Positions 44,650 through 53,338 of a stretch of 64,000 nt of DNA are shown one piece after another; position 1 is the stretch's first letter, and each line of letters starts with the position of its first letter. This DNA is from Bog-756 sp963738545 (lineage in GTDB: Bacteria; Actinomycetota; Acidimicrobiia; Acidimicrobiales; RAAP-2): NCBI GenBank assembly GCA_963738545.1, contig CAVTXA010000008.1:372001-436000 (forward strand), in the 5' to 3' direction. The notes under the pieces are model-generated. The model had not been told where the DNA came from and did no database searches. It worked only from the letters and a program-made list of their open reading frames with translations. A program made the translations under genes and the position numbers.

Positions 44650-46152
44650 ATGACCACTCCGGAGCCCACGCAACCTACGGATGCACCCCAGCGAGCCCTC
44701 GATCTGGCGGCCAGACTGACCCCTCCTCCGGACATCACCACCCTGGGACGGCTGCGCGAGGCCGGATGGCAGTCGATACCGGTGGCCGAGGAGATCAGGC
44801 GCAACGCCTCGGCCCTCATTGCCTCGGGCCGTCCCCTGGTGACCGGTGTCCTGGGCTTCGAGGACACGGTGCTGCCCCAGCTGGAGAACGCCGTCCTGGC
44901 CGGACACGACGTCATCCTCCTCGGCGAGCGGGGCCAGGCGAAGACCCGGATCATCCGCTCCATGGTGGGCCTCCTCGACGAATGGCTGCCCATCGTGGCC
45001 CACTCGGAGATCAACGACGATCCCTACCACCCCATCTCCCGGTTCGCCAAGGACCTGTTGGCCGAGGCAGGGGACGACCTGCCCGTGTCCTGGGTGCACC
45101 GGAGCGACCGCTACGGCGAGAAGCTGGCCACGCCGGACACCTCCATCGCCGACCTGATCGGCGAGGTCGACCCGATCAGGGTGGCCGAGGGCCGGTACCT
45201 CTCGGACGAGCTGACCATCCACTACGGACTGGTCCCCCGACTGAACCGCGGCATCTTCGCCGTCAACGAGCTGCCGGACCTGGCCGAGCGCATCCAGGTC
45301 GGTCTGCTCAACGTGCTCGAGGAGCGCGACGTCCAGATCCGTGGACACCGTGTGCGCCTGCCGCTCGACATCGTGCTCGTGGCGACGGCGAATCCCGAGG
45401 ACTACACCAACCGCGGTCGGATCATCACGCCCCTGAAGGACCGCTTCGGCGCCCAGATCCGCACGCACTATCCGCCCGATGCCGCCACCGAGCTGCGCAT
45501 CGCCGAGTCGGAGGCCCACCTCCCCGGCCGGGTCCCCGGCGAGGACCGCAGCGGTGAGGGTCCGAGGGTCGAGGTGCCCGCGTTCATGGCCGAAGTGGTC
45601 GCCGAGCTGAGCCAGCTGGCCCGCGAGAGCCCCCATCTCAACCAGCGCTCGGGCGTGTCGGTCCGCCTGACCATCGCCAACTACGAGACCCTGGTGGCCA
45701 ACGCCACCCGCCGCGCCCTGCGCAACGGTGAGGACGAGGCCGTGCCGCGGGTGTCGGACCTCCAGGCCCTGGTCTCGTCCACCCAGGGGAAGGTGGAGAT
45801 CGAGTCCCTGGAGGAGGGCCGCGAAGAGGTGCTCCTGTCCCAGCTGGTGTCGGCCTCGGTGCTGTTGGTGTTCCGGAGGAGGGTGGTGCTCGAGGACCCC
45901 CAGGCGGTCATCGGCTCGTTCACCGTCGACACCGTCGTCCATGCCGGGGACGACCTGCCGGCCTCGGCCTATGCCGGCACGCTGAGTCAGATGCCGGCGC
46001 TCTCGGCCCCCGTGCTCGGCCTCACCGGGGGGTCGGAGGACCCCGGCGTGGTGGCCAGCGCCGTCGAATTCCTGCTCGAGGGATTGCACCTCACCAAACG
46101 CCTCAACAAGGAGGCCGCCGGGGCCCGGGCGATCTATCGTGGGCGCGGATGA
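44650..46152 (+). CDS. MoxR/magnesium-chelatase-like AAA+ ATPase (Rv0958 type)
   Basis: A 500-residue AAA+ protein. The nucleotide site has VILLGERGQAKTRIIRSMV (Walker A with GxxGxxKT), GIFAVNELPDL as Walker B (Asn-Glu in place of Asp-Glu), VLVATANPEDYTNRG as sensor 1 and a PLKDRFGAQIRTHYP segment. N- and C-terminal extensions are longer than in MoxR proper. The stop overlaps the following vWA gene (ATGA). Such ATPase-vWA pairs act as metal-chelatase-like or protein-activating chaperones; Rv0958/Rv0959 are the closest named actinobacterial parallel. Client unknown. Confidence 0.87.
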   Translation: MTTPEPTQPTDAPQRALDLAARLTPPPDITTLGRLREAGWQSIPVAEEIRRNASALIASGRPLVTGVLGFEDTVLPQLENAVLAGHDVILLGERGQAKTRIIRSMVGLLDEWLPIVAHSEINDDPYHPISRFAKDLLAEAGDDLPVSWVHRSDRYGEKLATPDTSIADLIGEVDPIRVAEGRYLSDELTIHYGLVPRLNRGIFAVNELPDLAERIQVGLLNVLEERDVQIRGHRVRLPLDIVLVATANPEDYTNRGRIITPLKDRFGAQIRTHYPPDAATELRIAESEAHLPGRVPGEDRSGEGPRVEVPAFMAEVVAELSQLARESPHLNQRSGVSVRLTIANYETLVANATRRALRNGEDEAVPRVSDLQALVSSTQGKVEIESLEEGREEVLLSQLVSASVLLVFRRRVVLEDPQAVIGSFTVDTVVHAGDDLPASAYAGTLSQMPALSAPVLGLTGGSEDPGVVASAVEFLLEGLHLTKRLNKEAAGARAIYRGRG

Positions 46153-48182
46153 CCTGGCGCTTCGACTACCGCCGTTGGGACGGGACCCAGGACGCACAGG
46201 TCGATGACACCGACTCCGTCCTGGCCCAGCTGACCGACGACCTCCTGGCCAACGGCGACCTCCACGAGGCGCTGCAACGGATCCTGAACCGGGGGTGGGA
46301 GACTCCCGACGGCGAGCGGGTCCAGGGCCTGCGCGAGCTCCTGGACGAGCTACGGCTCGAGCGTGAGGAGCAGCTCGACCGGGGTGACCTCGGTGGGGCC
46401 TACCGAGAGGTGGCCGAGGAGCTCCAAGAGGTGCTGGCCGAGGAGCGCACCGGAATCGAGCAGCTCCAGGCTGACGCCCAGGCCTCGGGCGACGAGCGCC
46501 GCCAGGAGGTGACCGATGAGGTCGCCGCCGAGCGCCGGATGCAGCTCGACCTCCTTCCGAGCGACCTCGCCGGCACCGTGCGGGGGCTCCAGAGCTACGA
46601 GTTCGTCTCCTCCGAGGCCCGCCAGCACTTCGAGGAGCTGATGGAGAAGCTCCGCCAGGAGGTGGCCAAGACCTACTTCGACCAGATGTCCGAGGCACTG
46701 TCCAACCCCGATCCCGAGCAGCTGGCCCACATGCGGGAGGGGTTCGACGCCCTGAACCGGATGATCGAGCAACGCGAGGCCGGCGAGCCCATCGACCCGT
46801 CGTTCGAGTCCTTCATGGAGCAGTTCGGGGACATGTTCCCGGGGAACCCGAAGGATCTCGACGAGCTGCTCGAGCAGCTGGCCGCCCAGATGGCCGCGGC
46901 CCAGGCCATGTGGAACTCGATGTCACCCGAGCAGCGGGCCCAGCTGCAGGGTCTGGCCGAGTCGCTGCTGGAGGACATGGATCTGCGCTGGCAGGTCGAC
47001 CGGCTGGCCGGCAACCTGCAGCGGGCGTTTCCCGGAGCCGGCTGGGACCAGCGGTTCCGCTTCCGGGGGGACGAGCCCATGGGCATGGGGGAGGGGACCG
47101 ACGCCGCAGGCCGGCTCCGGGACCTCGACGAGCTGGAGAACTTCCTGCGCTCGGCCACATCGCCAGCGTCGCTGTCCGAGGTGGACCTGGACAAGGTGCG
47201 CCGCCACCTCGGCGACGACGCCGCCAACTCGCTGGACCGCCTGGCCAAGCTGACCAAGCAGCTCCAGGACGCCGGACTCATCGATCAGCGCGAGGGAAGG
47301 TTCGAACTCACGCCGCAGGGCATTCGGCGCATCGGCCAGCAGGCGCTGGCCGACCTGTTCGGTCAGCTCACGAAGGACCATGTGGGCAACCACCGCACCA
47401 CGTGGACCGGCATCGGCCACGACCGTGAGGAGACGACCAAGCCCTACGAGTTCGGCGATCCCTTCAACCTGGACCTCTCGCGGACGGTGCACAACGCCGT
47501 CCGCCGGTCGGGGAGCGGGGTGCCGGTCCGGCTCTCGCCCGACGACTTCGAGGTCATCGAGACCGAGGCGCTGACCCGTTCGGCCACCGTCCTCCTGCTC
47601 GACCTCTCGCTGTCCATGCCCATGCGGGACAACTTTGTGCCGGCCAAGAAGATGGCCATGGCCCTGCACTCCCTGATCTCGACACGGTTCCCCCGTGACT
47701 ACCTCGGCCTGGTGGGATTCTCGGAGGTGGCGCGGGTCATCGAGCCCGAAGATCTGCCCACGGTCAGTTGGGACTACGTCTACGGGACCAACCTGCAGCA
47801 CGGCCTGATCCTGGCTCGCAAGATGCTCGCCCACCAGCAGGGCACCAAGCAGATCATCCTCGTCACCGACGGGGAGCCGACGGCCCACGTCATCCCCTAC
47901 GAGGGCGGGGTGGGCTACGACGTGTACTTCAACTACCCGCCTGTGCCCCAGACCCTGGAGGTCACACTGGCCGAGGTGATGCGGTGCACCCGGGCCAACA
48001 TCACCATCAACACCTTCCTGCTCGACCCCGATCGGGGCCTCCAGGGCTTCGTCGAGCAGTTGGCCCGCATCAATCGGGGACGGACCTTCGCCACATCGCC
48101 GGACGAGCTGGGTGACTACGTGCTGGTCGACTTCCTGGCCCACAAGACCACACTGCGGACCCGCGGCCGCCGCGCCGGCTGA
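46149..48182 (+). CDS. vWA-domain partner of the MoxR ATPase (Rv0959 type)
   Basis: A 677-residue protein. The N-terminal 450 residues are strongly alpha-helical and acidic (LDELRLEREEQLDRGDLGGAYREVAEELQEVL), followed by a von Willebrand A domain whose MIDAS motif is LLLDLSLSM with the threonine/aspartate in ILVTDGEPTAH. A metal ion at the MIDAS site would mediate partner binding. It overlaps the ATPase gene by four bases, so the two are made together, as in the BchI/BchD and RavA/ViaA pairs. Confidence 0.86.
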   Translation: MTWRFDYRRWDGTQDAQVDDTDSVLAQLTDDLLANGDLHEALQRILNRGWETPDGERVQGLRELLDELRLEREEQLDRGDLGGAYREVAEELQEVLAEERTGIEQLQADAQASGDERRQEVTDEVAAERRMQLDLLPSDLAGTVRGLQSYEFVSSEARQHFEELMEKLRQEVAKTYFDQMSEALSNPDPEQLAHMREGFDALNRMIEQREAGEPIDPSFESFMEQFGDMFPGNPKDLDELLEQLAAQMAAAQAMWNSMSPEQRAQLQGLAESLLEDMDLRWQVDRLAGNLQRAFPGAGWDQRFRFRGDEPMGMGEGTDAAGRLRDLDELENFLRSATSPASLSEVDLDKVRRHLGDDAANSLDRLAKLTKQLQDAGLIDQREGRFELTPQGIRRIGQQALADLFGQLTKDHVGNHRTTWTGIGHDREETTKPYEFGDPFNLDLSRTVHNAVRRSGSGVPVRLSPDDFEVIETEALTRSATVLLLDLSLSMPMRDNFVPAKKMAMALHSLISTRFPRDYLGLVGFSEVARVIEPEDLPTVSWDYVYGTNLQHGLILARKMLAHQQGTKQIILVTDGEPTAHVIPYEGGVGYDVYFNYPPVPQTLEVTLAEVMRCTRANITINTFLLDPDRGLQGFVEQLARINRGRTFATSPDELGDYVLVDFLAHKTTLRTRGRRAG

Positions 48183-48451
48183 GGGCACCAACCGCCCGGC
48201 GTCGGGCCTCCGGGGGGCACCGGAGGGTCCTGGCCCCATCACGCTGGGTGATCACCATCGGGCGGCGAGTTCCCACGTCAATGGCGGTATCGCGGGCCGG
48301 CCGCTTCCCCGCCGGAACGAGAACTCCTGTTCACAAGCAGAATTACCTTGCGTTTCCCGCGTCGATGGGGAATGATGACATATCTGTAGTTACATCCGTG
48401 CTATGCGGTTTCGTCCGAAACCGTGTGGATGACTGGGAGGGAGACCTGTCA

Positions 48452-48733
48452 ATGGACATGGTGTCATTGATGTACGGGCCCCAAGAGCGCAGCTGGCAGA
48501 CCAAGGCCAACTGCATGGGGGTCGACCCCGATCTGTTCTTCCCCGAGCGGGGTGCGTCCACCCGCGAGGCGAAGGAGGTGTGCCGGGGTTGTGTCGTCCG
48601 CGAGGACTGCCTCGAGTACGCACTGGCCAACGGGGAGAAGTTCGGGATCTGGGGCGGACTGTCCGAGCGGGAGCGCCGCCGTCTGCGACGGCAGCGGGCC
48701 ATGCAGCGGAGGGCCACGGCCAGCGCCTCCTAG
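48452..48733 (+). CDS. WhiB-family iron-sulfur regulator, WhiB2/WhmD-like
   Basis: A 93-residue protein with four cysteines for a 4Fe-4S cluster at residues 21, 52, 55 and 61: NCMGVDPDLFFPERG, then EVCRGCVVREDCLEYAL, then the G[I/V]WGG turn in FGIWGGLSERERRRLRRQR. The basic tail is the DNA-contacting element. WhiB proteins are restricted to Actinomycetota and their phages. The ATG at 48452 follows GGGAGGGAGA; upstream in-frame codons (from 48248) are not family-like. The 268-base upstream gap is AT-richer than its surroundings and presumably carries regulation. Confidence 0.93.
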   Translation: MDMVSLMYGPQERSWQTKANCMGVDPDLFFPERGASTREAKEVCRGCVVREDCLEYALANGEKFGIWGGLSERERRRLRRQRAMQRRATASAS

Positions 48734-48768
48734 CGGGGGCTACGGGTCCTCCGACCCGGGTCCTGTCC

Positions 48769-49656
48769 TCAGATGGGCACGGTCGGATGACCCCGACGAG
48801 CCATCCGGTACTCGATGGTCCTCTCTTCGGACAGGTCGAGCTCGTTCCAGCGCGACGCCGGCGTCGAGCGCAGCGTGACCTCGGGTAGCAGTCCCACCAG
48901 CTCGGCCCGGGTCACCGAACAGCCCTGGGCCGCAACTCCTGTGGCCACGGCGTCGTAGAGGCCGGCGATGGACGTCGCAGCCGGGTCGACGAGGTTGCAG
49001 CTGACCTGGGCACCGCTCGGGATCGGCAGGCCCAGGGTCCGCACCCCGGTGGATCGCAGCGACGCCGCCAGCCGACGCGCCACCGACAGGGCGGTCGACG
49101 CATCGCCCTGTCGGCCGTCGGTGATCCACACGTTGTAGGCCACCAGCGCCTGGCGTACCCCTACGGCACATGCCCCGGCTGTCGGATGGGGCCGGGAGGG
49201 ACCGCAGTCGGGGGCCAACGTGTCGAAGGCGCGGCGGCGGATGTCGGGAAGCGACCGCTCCGGACCGTAGAGGAAGCAGGGAAGGTCGAGCGAGGATCCG
49301 GCCCATGTGGCGAAACGGTCTCTCGCCTCCCGGGCCCGGGACCATTCCTCACCGCCGGGAGCTCCCGTGTCGAGGGGCACGAAGGGCACGACGTCGATCG
49401 CACCCAGACGCGGGTGGACCCCGGTGTGCGAGCGCAGGTCGATGGTTGCCACCGCGGCTTCGGCAACGGCTCGAGCTGCCACCTCGATCTCGTCCAGCGG
49501 GCCGCCGAGGGTCAGGACCGAGCGATGGTGGTCGGCGTCCCGGTGCAGGTCGAGCAGACCGATCCCTCCGGCCCGGGCGATGGTGTCGATGACGGCATCG
49601 TCACGCCCTTCACTGACGTTGATCACACACTCTGCCGCTGGGCCCGGTTCGGGCAC
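48769..49656 (-). CDS. ftcD: Glutamate formimidoyltransferase
   Basis: A 295-residue enzyme transferring the formimino group of N-formiminoglutamate to tetrahydrofolate. Motifs are ECVINVSEGRD at the start, DHHRSVLTLGG, RSHTGVHPRLGAIDVVPFVPL and PTAGACAVGVRQALVAYNVWI, all signature segments of the transferase domain. There is no cyclodeaminase domain, and no hut genes are nearby. It sits alone between two whiB genes, facing leftward. Confidence 0.9.
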   Translation of the reverse strand: MPEPGPAAECVINVSEGRDDAVIDTIARAGGIGLLDLHRDADHHRSVLTLGGPLDEIEVAARAVAEAAVATIDLRSHTGVHPRLGAIDVVPFVPLDTGAPGGEEWSRAREARDRFATWAGSSLDLPCFLYGPERSLPDIRRRAFDTLAPDCGPSRPHPTAGACAVGVRQALVAYNVWITDGRQGDASTALSVARRLAASLRSTGVRTLGLPIPSGAQVSCNLVDPAATSIAGLYDAVATGVAAQGCSVTRAELVGLLPEVTLRSTPASRWNELDLSEERTIEYRMARRGHPTVPI

Positions 49657-49679
49657 GTCAGCGGTGTCGTGTCACTGCG

Positions 49680-49922
49680 TCAGACGGCAACCGCACGTCC
49701 GACACGGCGCCGACGGAGCATGCGACGCCGCTCGCGCTCGGACTTCCCGCCCCACACGCCGTGATCGACCCGCTCCTCGAGCGCGTACTGCAGACAGGCG
49801 TCGGCCACCGGGCATTCGGCACAGATGCGCTGTGCAGCCTGCACCCCGACGCCGTCGCTGGGAAAGAAGATGGTGGGAGAAAGGTCCTTGCATTTCCCTA
49901 TGCTCATCCACTCCGTGTCCAT
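49680..49922 (-). CDS. WhiB-family iron-sulfur regulator, WhiB1-like
   Basis: An 80-residue WhiB protein: MDTEWMSIGKCKDLSPTIFFPSDG, AQRICAECPVADACLQYAL and HGVWGGKSERERRRMLRRRR. The four cysteines match the cluster pattern C-X(n)-CxxCxxxxxC. It is shorter than the other copy. The ATG at 49922 has GGAGG six bases before it on the minus strand. The frame extends to 50468 only as an unrelated read-through. Divergent from htrA with a 134-base AT-rich gap that must hold both promoters. Confidence 0.92.
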   Translation of the reverse strand: MDTEWMSIGKCKDLSPTIFFPSDGVGVQAAQRICAECPVADACLQYALEERVDHGVWGGKSERERRRMLRRRRVGRAVAV

Positions 49923-50056
49923 GGTTCCTCCATCGATCTTCGAGGGGGCTGCGGTGGGCTTCCCGCATGCTGTGCGAACCCTGGTGCCGCCGCCTTCCGT
50001 TGCGCCACTAGTCTCGCATTTTGAACTGTTCTGCAGGGCGATCTGGGCCGGTATTG

Positions 50057-51597
50057 ATGGAATCCTCACAATATTCTTATGAGGCACCAGGGGCTTCTTA
50101 TGAAGGCCACGACAAGGCGCCCGACCAGGCGGCCGGAGACGCGCCCGAGCCGCCTTCCAGCCCGCAGAGTGTGCCGTCGTTCTCGTCCCCGGCCGAGGAC
50201 ACACCGGTGGGTGCACCCCCGCCGCCGCCGATCGCACCGCCACCGGGCCCACCGCCGGTGGCGCCACCGCCTCCATCCATGGTGCCGGCCCCGCCCGCCT
50301 ATCCCGGCCCGTACCCGCCCTACGGGACGTATCCCGCGTACCCGGTCTACGGAGGGGGGACCTACGGAGGCGGGTACGGACCTCCGGCCGCTCCCGTCGG
50401 GTATCCCTACCCGTATGCGCCGCTGCCCGCGCCGCGGCTCGTCCGTCACACCCTGACCCGACGGACATGGCTCTGGGTGGTGATCCTCACCGCCGTGGTG
50501 GCGGCGATCGTGGGTGGGCTGGTCGGCGCCGTGGTCGGGGCGGGGAGCCAGCAGACCATCGTGAAGAGCTTCTTCCCTAATCGCAGCGAACTGGTGCACC
50601 CGACCGATGTCCAGGCCGTGCTGGCCCGGGTGGAGCCGGCCGTGGTGGCCATCGACAGCCAGTCGGGTGGTTCGTCGGGGTCGGGCGACTTCGTGGAGGC
50701 GGCGGGCACGGGCATGATCCTGACGTCCGACGGCGAAGTACTGACCAACAACCACGTGGTCTCGGGGGCCACCACGGTGACCGTCACACTGTTCGGTCAG
50801 ACCAAGGCCCTTCCGGCCCATGTGGTCGGCACCGATCCGAGCGTCGATGTGGCTCTGGTGCAGATCGACCACGTGTCGAACCTGCCCACGGTGACGCTGG
50901 GTGACTCGTCCCAGACCCGGGTGGGCGACTCGGTCCTGGCCATCGGCAACGCCCTGGCCCTGGCCGGTGGGCCATCGGTGACCGAGGGCATCGTCTCGGC
51001 CGAGAACCGCACGCTCTCGGCCGAGAACGACAGTGGTCAGACGGAGAACCTCACCGGTCTCCTCCAGACGGACGCTGCCATCAACCCGGGGAACTCGGGC
51101 GGTCCCCTGGTCGACTCCCAGGCCCAGGTGGTGGGGATGAACACGGCGGTGGCGTCGAGCAGCTCGGGCAACGCACCGACCCAGAACATCGGATTCGCCA
51201 TCACCGTCAACTCGGTGAAGCCGCTCCTGGCCCAGCTGCGTCAGGGGGGCACCGGCGGAGCGGGGGGAGCACGGCCACGACGATTCCCGCAAACTCGGCC
51301 TACATCGGGGTGACCGTGGGGCCCATCACGCCCGCCCTGCAGCAGCAGGACCATCTGACGCCGTCCACCGGGGCGCTGATCCTCTCGGTCCAGACCGGCA
51401 GTCCGGCCGAAAAGGCGGCGCTGCAGGTGAACGACGTGATCGTTTCGCTCAACGGGACCCCCATCACCAGCCCCAACGACCTCCACACCGCCATCCATCC
51501 GCTGAAGCCCGGGGACCAGGTGGCCCTCGGCATCTACCGGGGCAGCACCAAGATGACCGTCAGCGTGACGCTCGGGGTCCTGCCGGCCGGCGGGTAG
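50057..51597 (+). CDS. HtrA/DegP-type serine protease with PDZ domain (one frameshift)
   Basis: A protein of about 512 residues. A Pro/Gly/Tyr-rich cytoplasmic start of 120 residues precedes one membrane helix (TWLWVVILTAVVAAIVGGLVGAVVG), so the protease faces outward. The catalytic His is in VLTNNHVVSG, the Asp in GTDPSVDVALVQ and the Ser in PGNSGGPL. A missing G in the run at 51262-51267 shifts the frame; the PDZ domain continues from about 51268 (ATTIPANSAYIGVTVG, then GALILSVQTGSPAEKAALQVNDVIVSLNG) to the stop at 51595. Envelope quality-control protease. Confidence 0.87.
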
Positions 51598-51634
51598 GCT
51601 CCAGGCTGCCACGAACCCAGGAGGACCCACTGCC

Positions 51635-52006
51635 ATGACCCAGGTCACCGACGACCAGCTCCCCGAGGAGAATGAGGAGCCACTGCCCCCGGTCGGACAT
51701 GTCCGTGTGGTCTATCTCGGACCGGTGGCTCCGCACTGGGAGGTGCGTTCCGACTTCGGTGACCCCGCCTTCATCGAGGAATTCCGCCGCCGGACCATGG
51801 CCCGACTGGTGCTCCTTCCCCCGCACGACCCGCAGTACCGACGGAATCGTGAGCGGGTGATCAGGGATGCCGAGCGGGAGAACATCCTCCTCGAGTGGGA
51901 TCTCGGCGTTCCCGAGGAGGAACCCGCGCCGGTGGCCGCCGAGGAGCCGTCCGTGGCTTCGGCCGACGAGCCGCCGTCCGAGGTCGCACCGACCCCGTCG
52001 AGTTGA
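51635..52006 (+). CDS. Conserved small acidic protein of unknown function
   Basis: 123 residues. The central part, VRVVYLGPVAPHWEVRSDFGDPAFIEEFRRRTMARLVLLPPHDPQYRRNRERVIRDAERENILLEWDLG, looks structured; the start and the Glu/Pro/Ala-rich tail are disordered. I do not recognise the family. The ATG follows CAGGAGGA with good spacing. TAGGCT lies 29 bases farther up, so it probably has its own promoter despite lying just downstream of htrA. No signal peptide or membrane helix, so cytoplasmic. Confidence 0.68.
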   Translation: MTQVTDDQLPEENEEPLPPVGHVRVVYLGPVAPHWEVRSDFGDPAFIEEFRRRTMARLVLLPPHDPQYRRNRERVIRDAERENILLEWDLGVPEEEPAPVAAEEPSVASADEPPSEVAPTPSS

Positions 52007-52069
52007 CTGCCTCGGGGAGCCCCCTCACCGGAGCGCGCCGAGCGGACCCCGGACGAGGCCGGGCCCCGG

Positions 52070-53329
52070 TCAGTCTTCGTCGGGGGCGTCGAGTTCGGGC
52101 AGGCTGATCCGCTCCAGCCACAGGCCGGGGGCATCGACCTCCGAAGGTGTGGGCAGGTTGCTGGTGCTGGCCCACAGGCGGGCCAGCCCCTCTTCCCCGG
52201 CCCGTTCCACCACGCCGCTCACGAACGACCGGCCCCGATCGACCTGGGACTGGTCGAGGTCCAGGCCGAACAACGCTCCGGCCGCCTCCTCGCCCTTCCC
52301 CCGTTCGATGCGACGTCGGTACCACGCCTCGGCCAGTTGGGAGTGGGACCCCACGAGCTTCTGACCGACCAGTGTGGCCACGTGGTCGGCGTAGCCGTCG
52401 ATGACGACGGCCAACGCAGTGAGCTGGTCGGACGATCGTCGCGACTCAGGGGTCAATAGCTCACCGAGCAGTGCCTCGGGATCGCCGAACATCCCCTGCA
52501 GCGACTCGATGTCCATGCCGCCGCTCCCCATCCCACCGGCTCCCCCCAGGGCGCCCAGGCGCCCCGTCAGGTCCTGTTGGGCCGCGGCCGAGGATGCGGC
52601 CAGCGCCAAGAGGAGCTCCTCCATCCGTGCGCGCACCGACGGCCGGGTCAGCACCGTGTTGGAGGCGAGCTCGCGGGCGCACACCCAGAGCAAGGTCTCC
52701 TCTTCGGGCAGGCTCCAGTCGCTGGCGAACGCCGCGATGTTGTCGGTGACCAGGACCAGCTCGTCCGAGGGCGCCCAGGGCACGGCCAGGGGGTACTGAC
52801 CCAGGGCGCGTTGGGCGAGGTGTCCCACCACCGACCCGACCTGCAGCCCGAAGAACATCGGCCCGATGGCCGTGGCCCATTGGCCGAGCAGATCGCCGAG
52901 ACCACCCATGGGGTCCCCGTCGGAACCGAACGGATCGGCCGAGGACGGGTCCCGCTCCGGCGTGGCTGTGGACGGTGCCGGCCCGGGTGCCGGGGTCATG
53001 GCGACGAGGAGGGGCCGCCAGGACTCCAGGGCCCGAATGGTCCAGTCCCCGTGGCTCACGGGGACGCAGGTCAGTCGTCGTCCGTCGGGGGAGACGGGCA
53101 TGCCCGTAGCCTCGGTGACGTTCAACTCGGCCACCCGGGCGAGCTGCTCCAGACGGATCCGCTGGACCGGATCGACGTTGGACTCGGGCGTCCCCCCGGT
53201 GGCCACGTTGAGGGCGAACGAGCGGGTCATCTCCCACTGGTTCCCCGCATTGGTGCCCAGCATGTTCATGAGGTCGCCGAGCAGGGATTGGAACGGATTG
53301 CCCGCGTCGCCGGGTTCGGGCGGTGCCAT
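52070..53329 (-). CDS. DUF2342 (zinc metalloprotease-like) protein lacking the HExxH site
   Basis: A 419-residue DUF2342 protein (Rv3195 type) with PVQRIRLEQLARVAELNVTEATGM near the start, QVGSVVGHLAQRALGQYPLAVPW, and a C-terminal AEAWYRRRIERGKGEEAAGALFGLDLDQSQVDRGRSFVSGVVERAGEEGLARLW. In family members an HEVTH-type zinc motif precedes LTRPHVR. Here the same place reads WVCARELASNTVLTRPSVR, so both His residues are replaced (Arg and Ser). It is therefore expected to be non-catalytic. It starts 10 bases after the pseudo-HtrA gene on the same strand, so the two form one transcription unit. Confidence 0.85.
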   Translation of the reverse strand: MAPPEPGDAGNPFQSLLGDLMNMLGTNAGNQWEMTRSFALNVATGGTPESNVDPVQRIRLEQLARVAELNVTEATGMPVSPDGRRLTCVPVSHGDWTIRALESWRPLLVAMTPAPGPAPSTATPERDPSSADPFGSDGDPMGGLGDLLGQWATAIGPMFFGLQVGSVVGHLAQRALGQYPLAVPWAPSDELVLVTDNIAAFASDWSLPEEETLLWVCARELASNTVLTRPSVRARMEELLLALAASSAAAQQDLTGRLGALGGAGGMGSGGMDIESLQGMFGDPEALLGELLTPESRRSSDQLTALAVVIDGYADHVATLVGQKLVGSHSQLAEAWYRRRIERGKGEEAAGALFGLDLDQSQVDRGRSFVSGVVERAGEEGLARLWASTSNLPTPSEVDAPGLWLERISLPELDAPDED

Positions 53330-53338
53330 GGACTCATG

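Noticed and set aside
43474..46698. Very long minus-strand open frame (1074 residues)
   Set aside because: It is antisense to the LysR and MoxR genes; the translation is Gly/Arg/His-rich without motifs, a GC-bias shadow.
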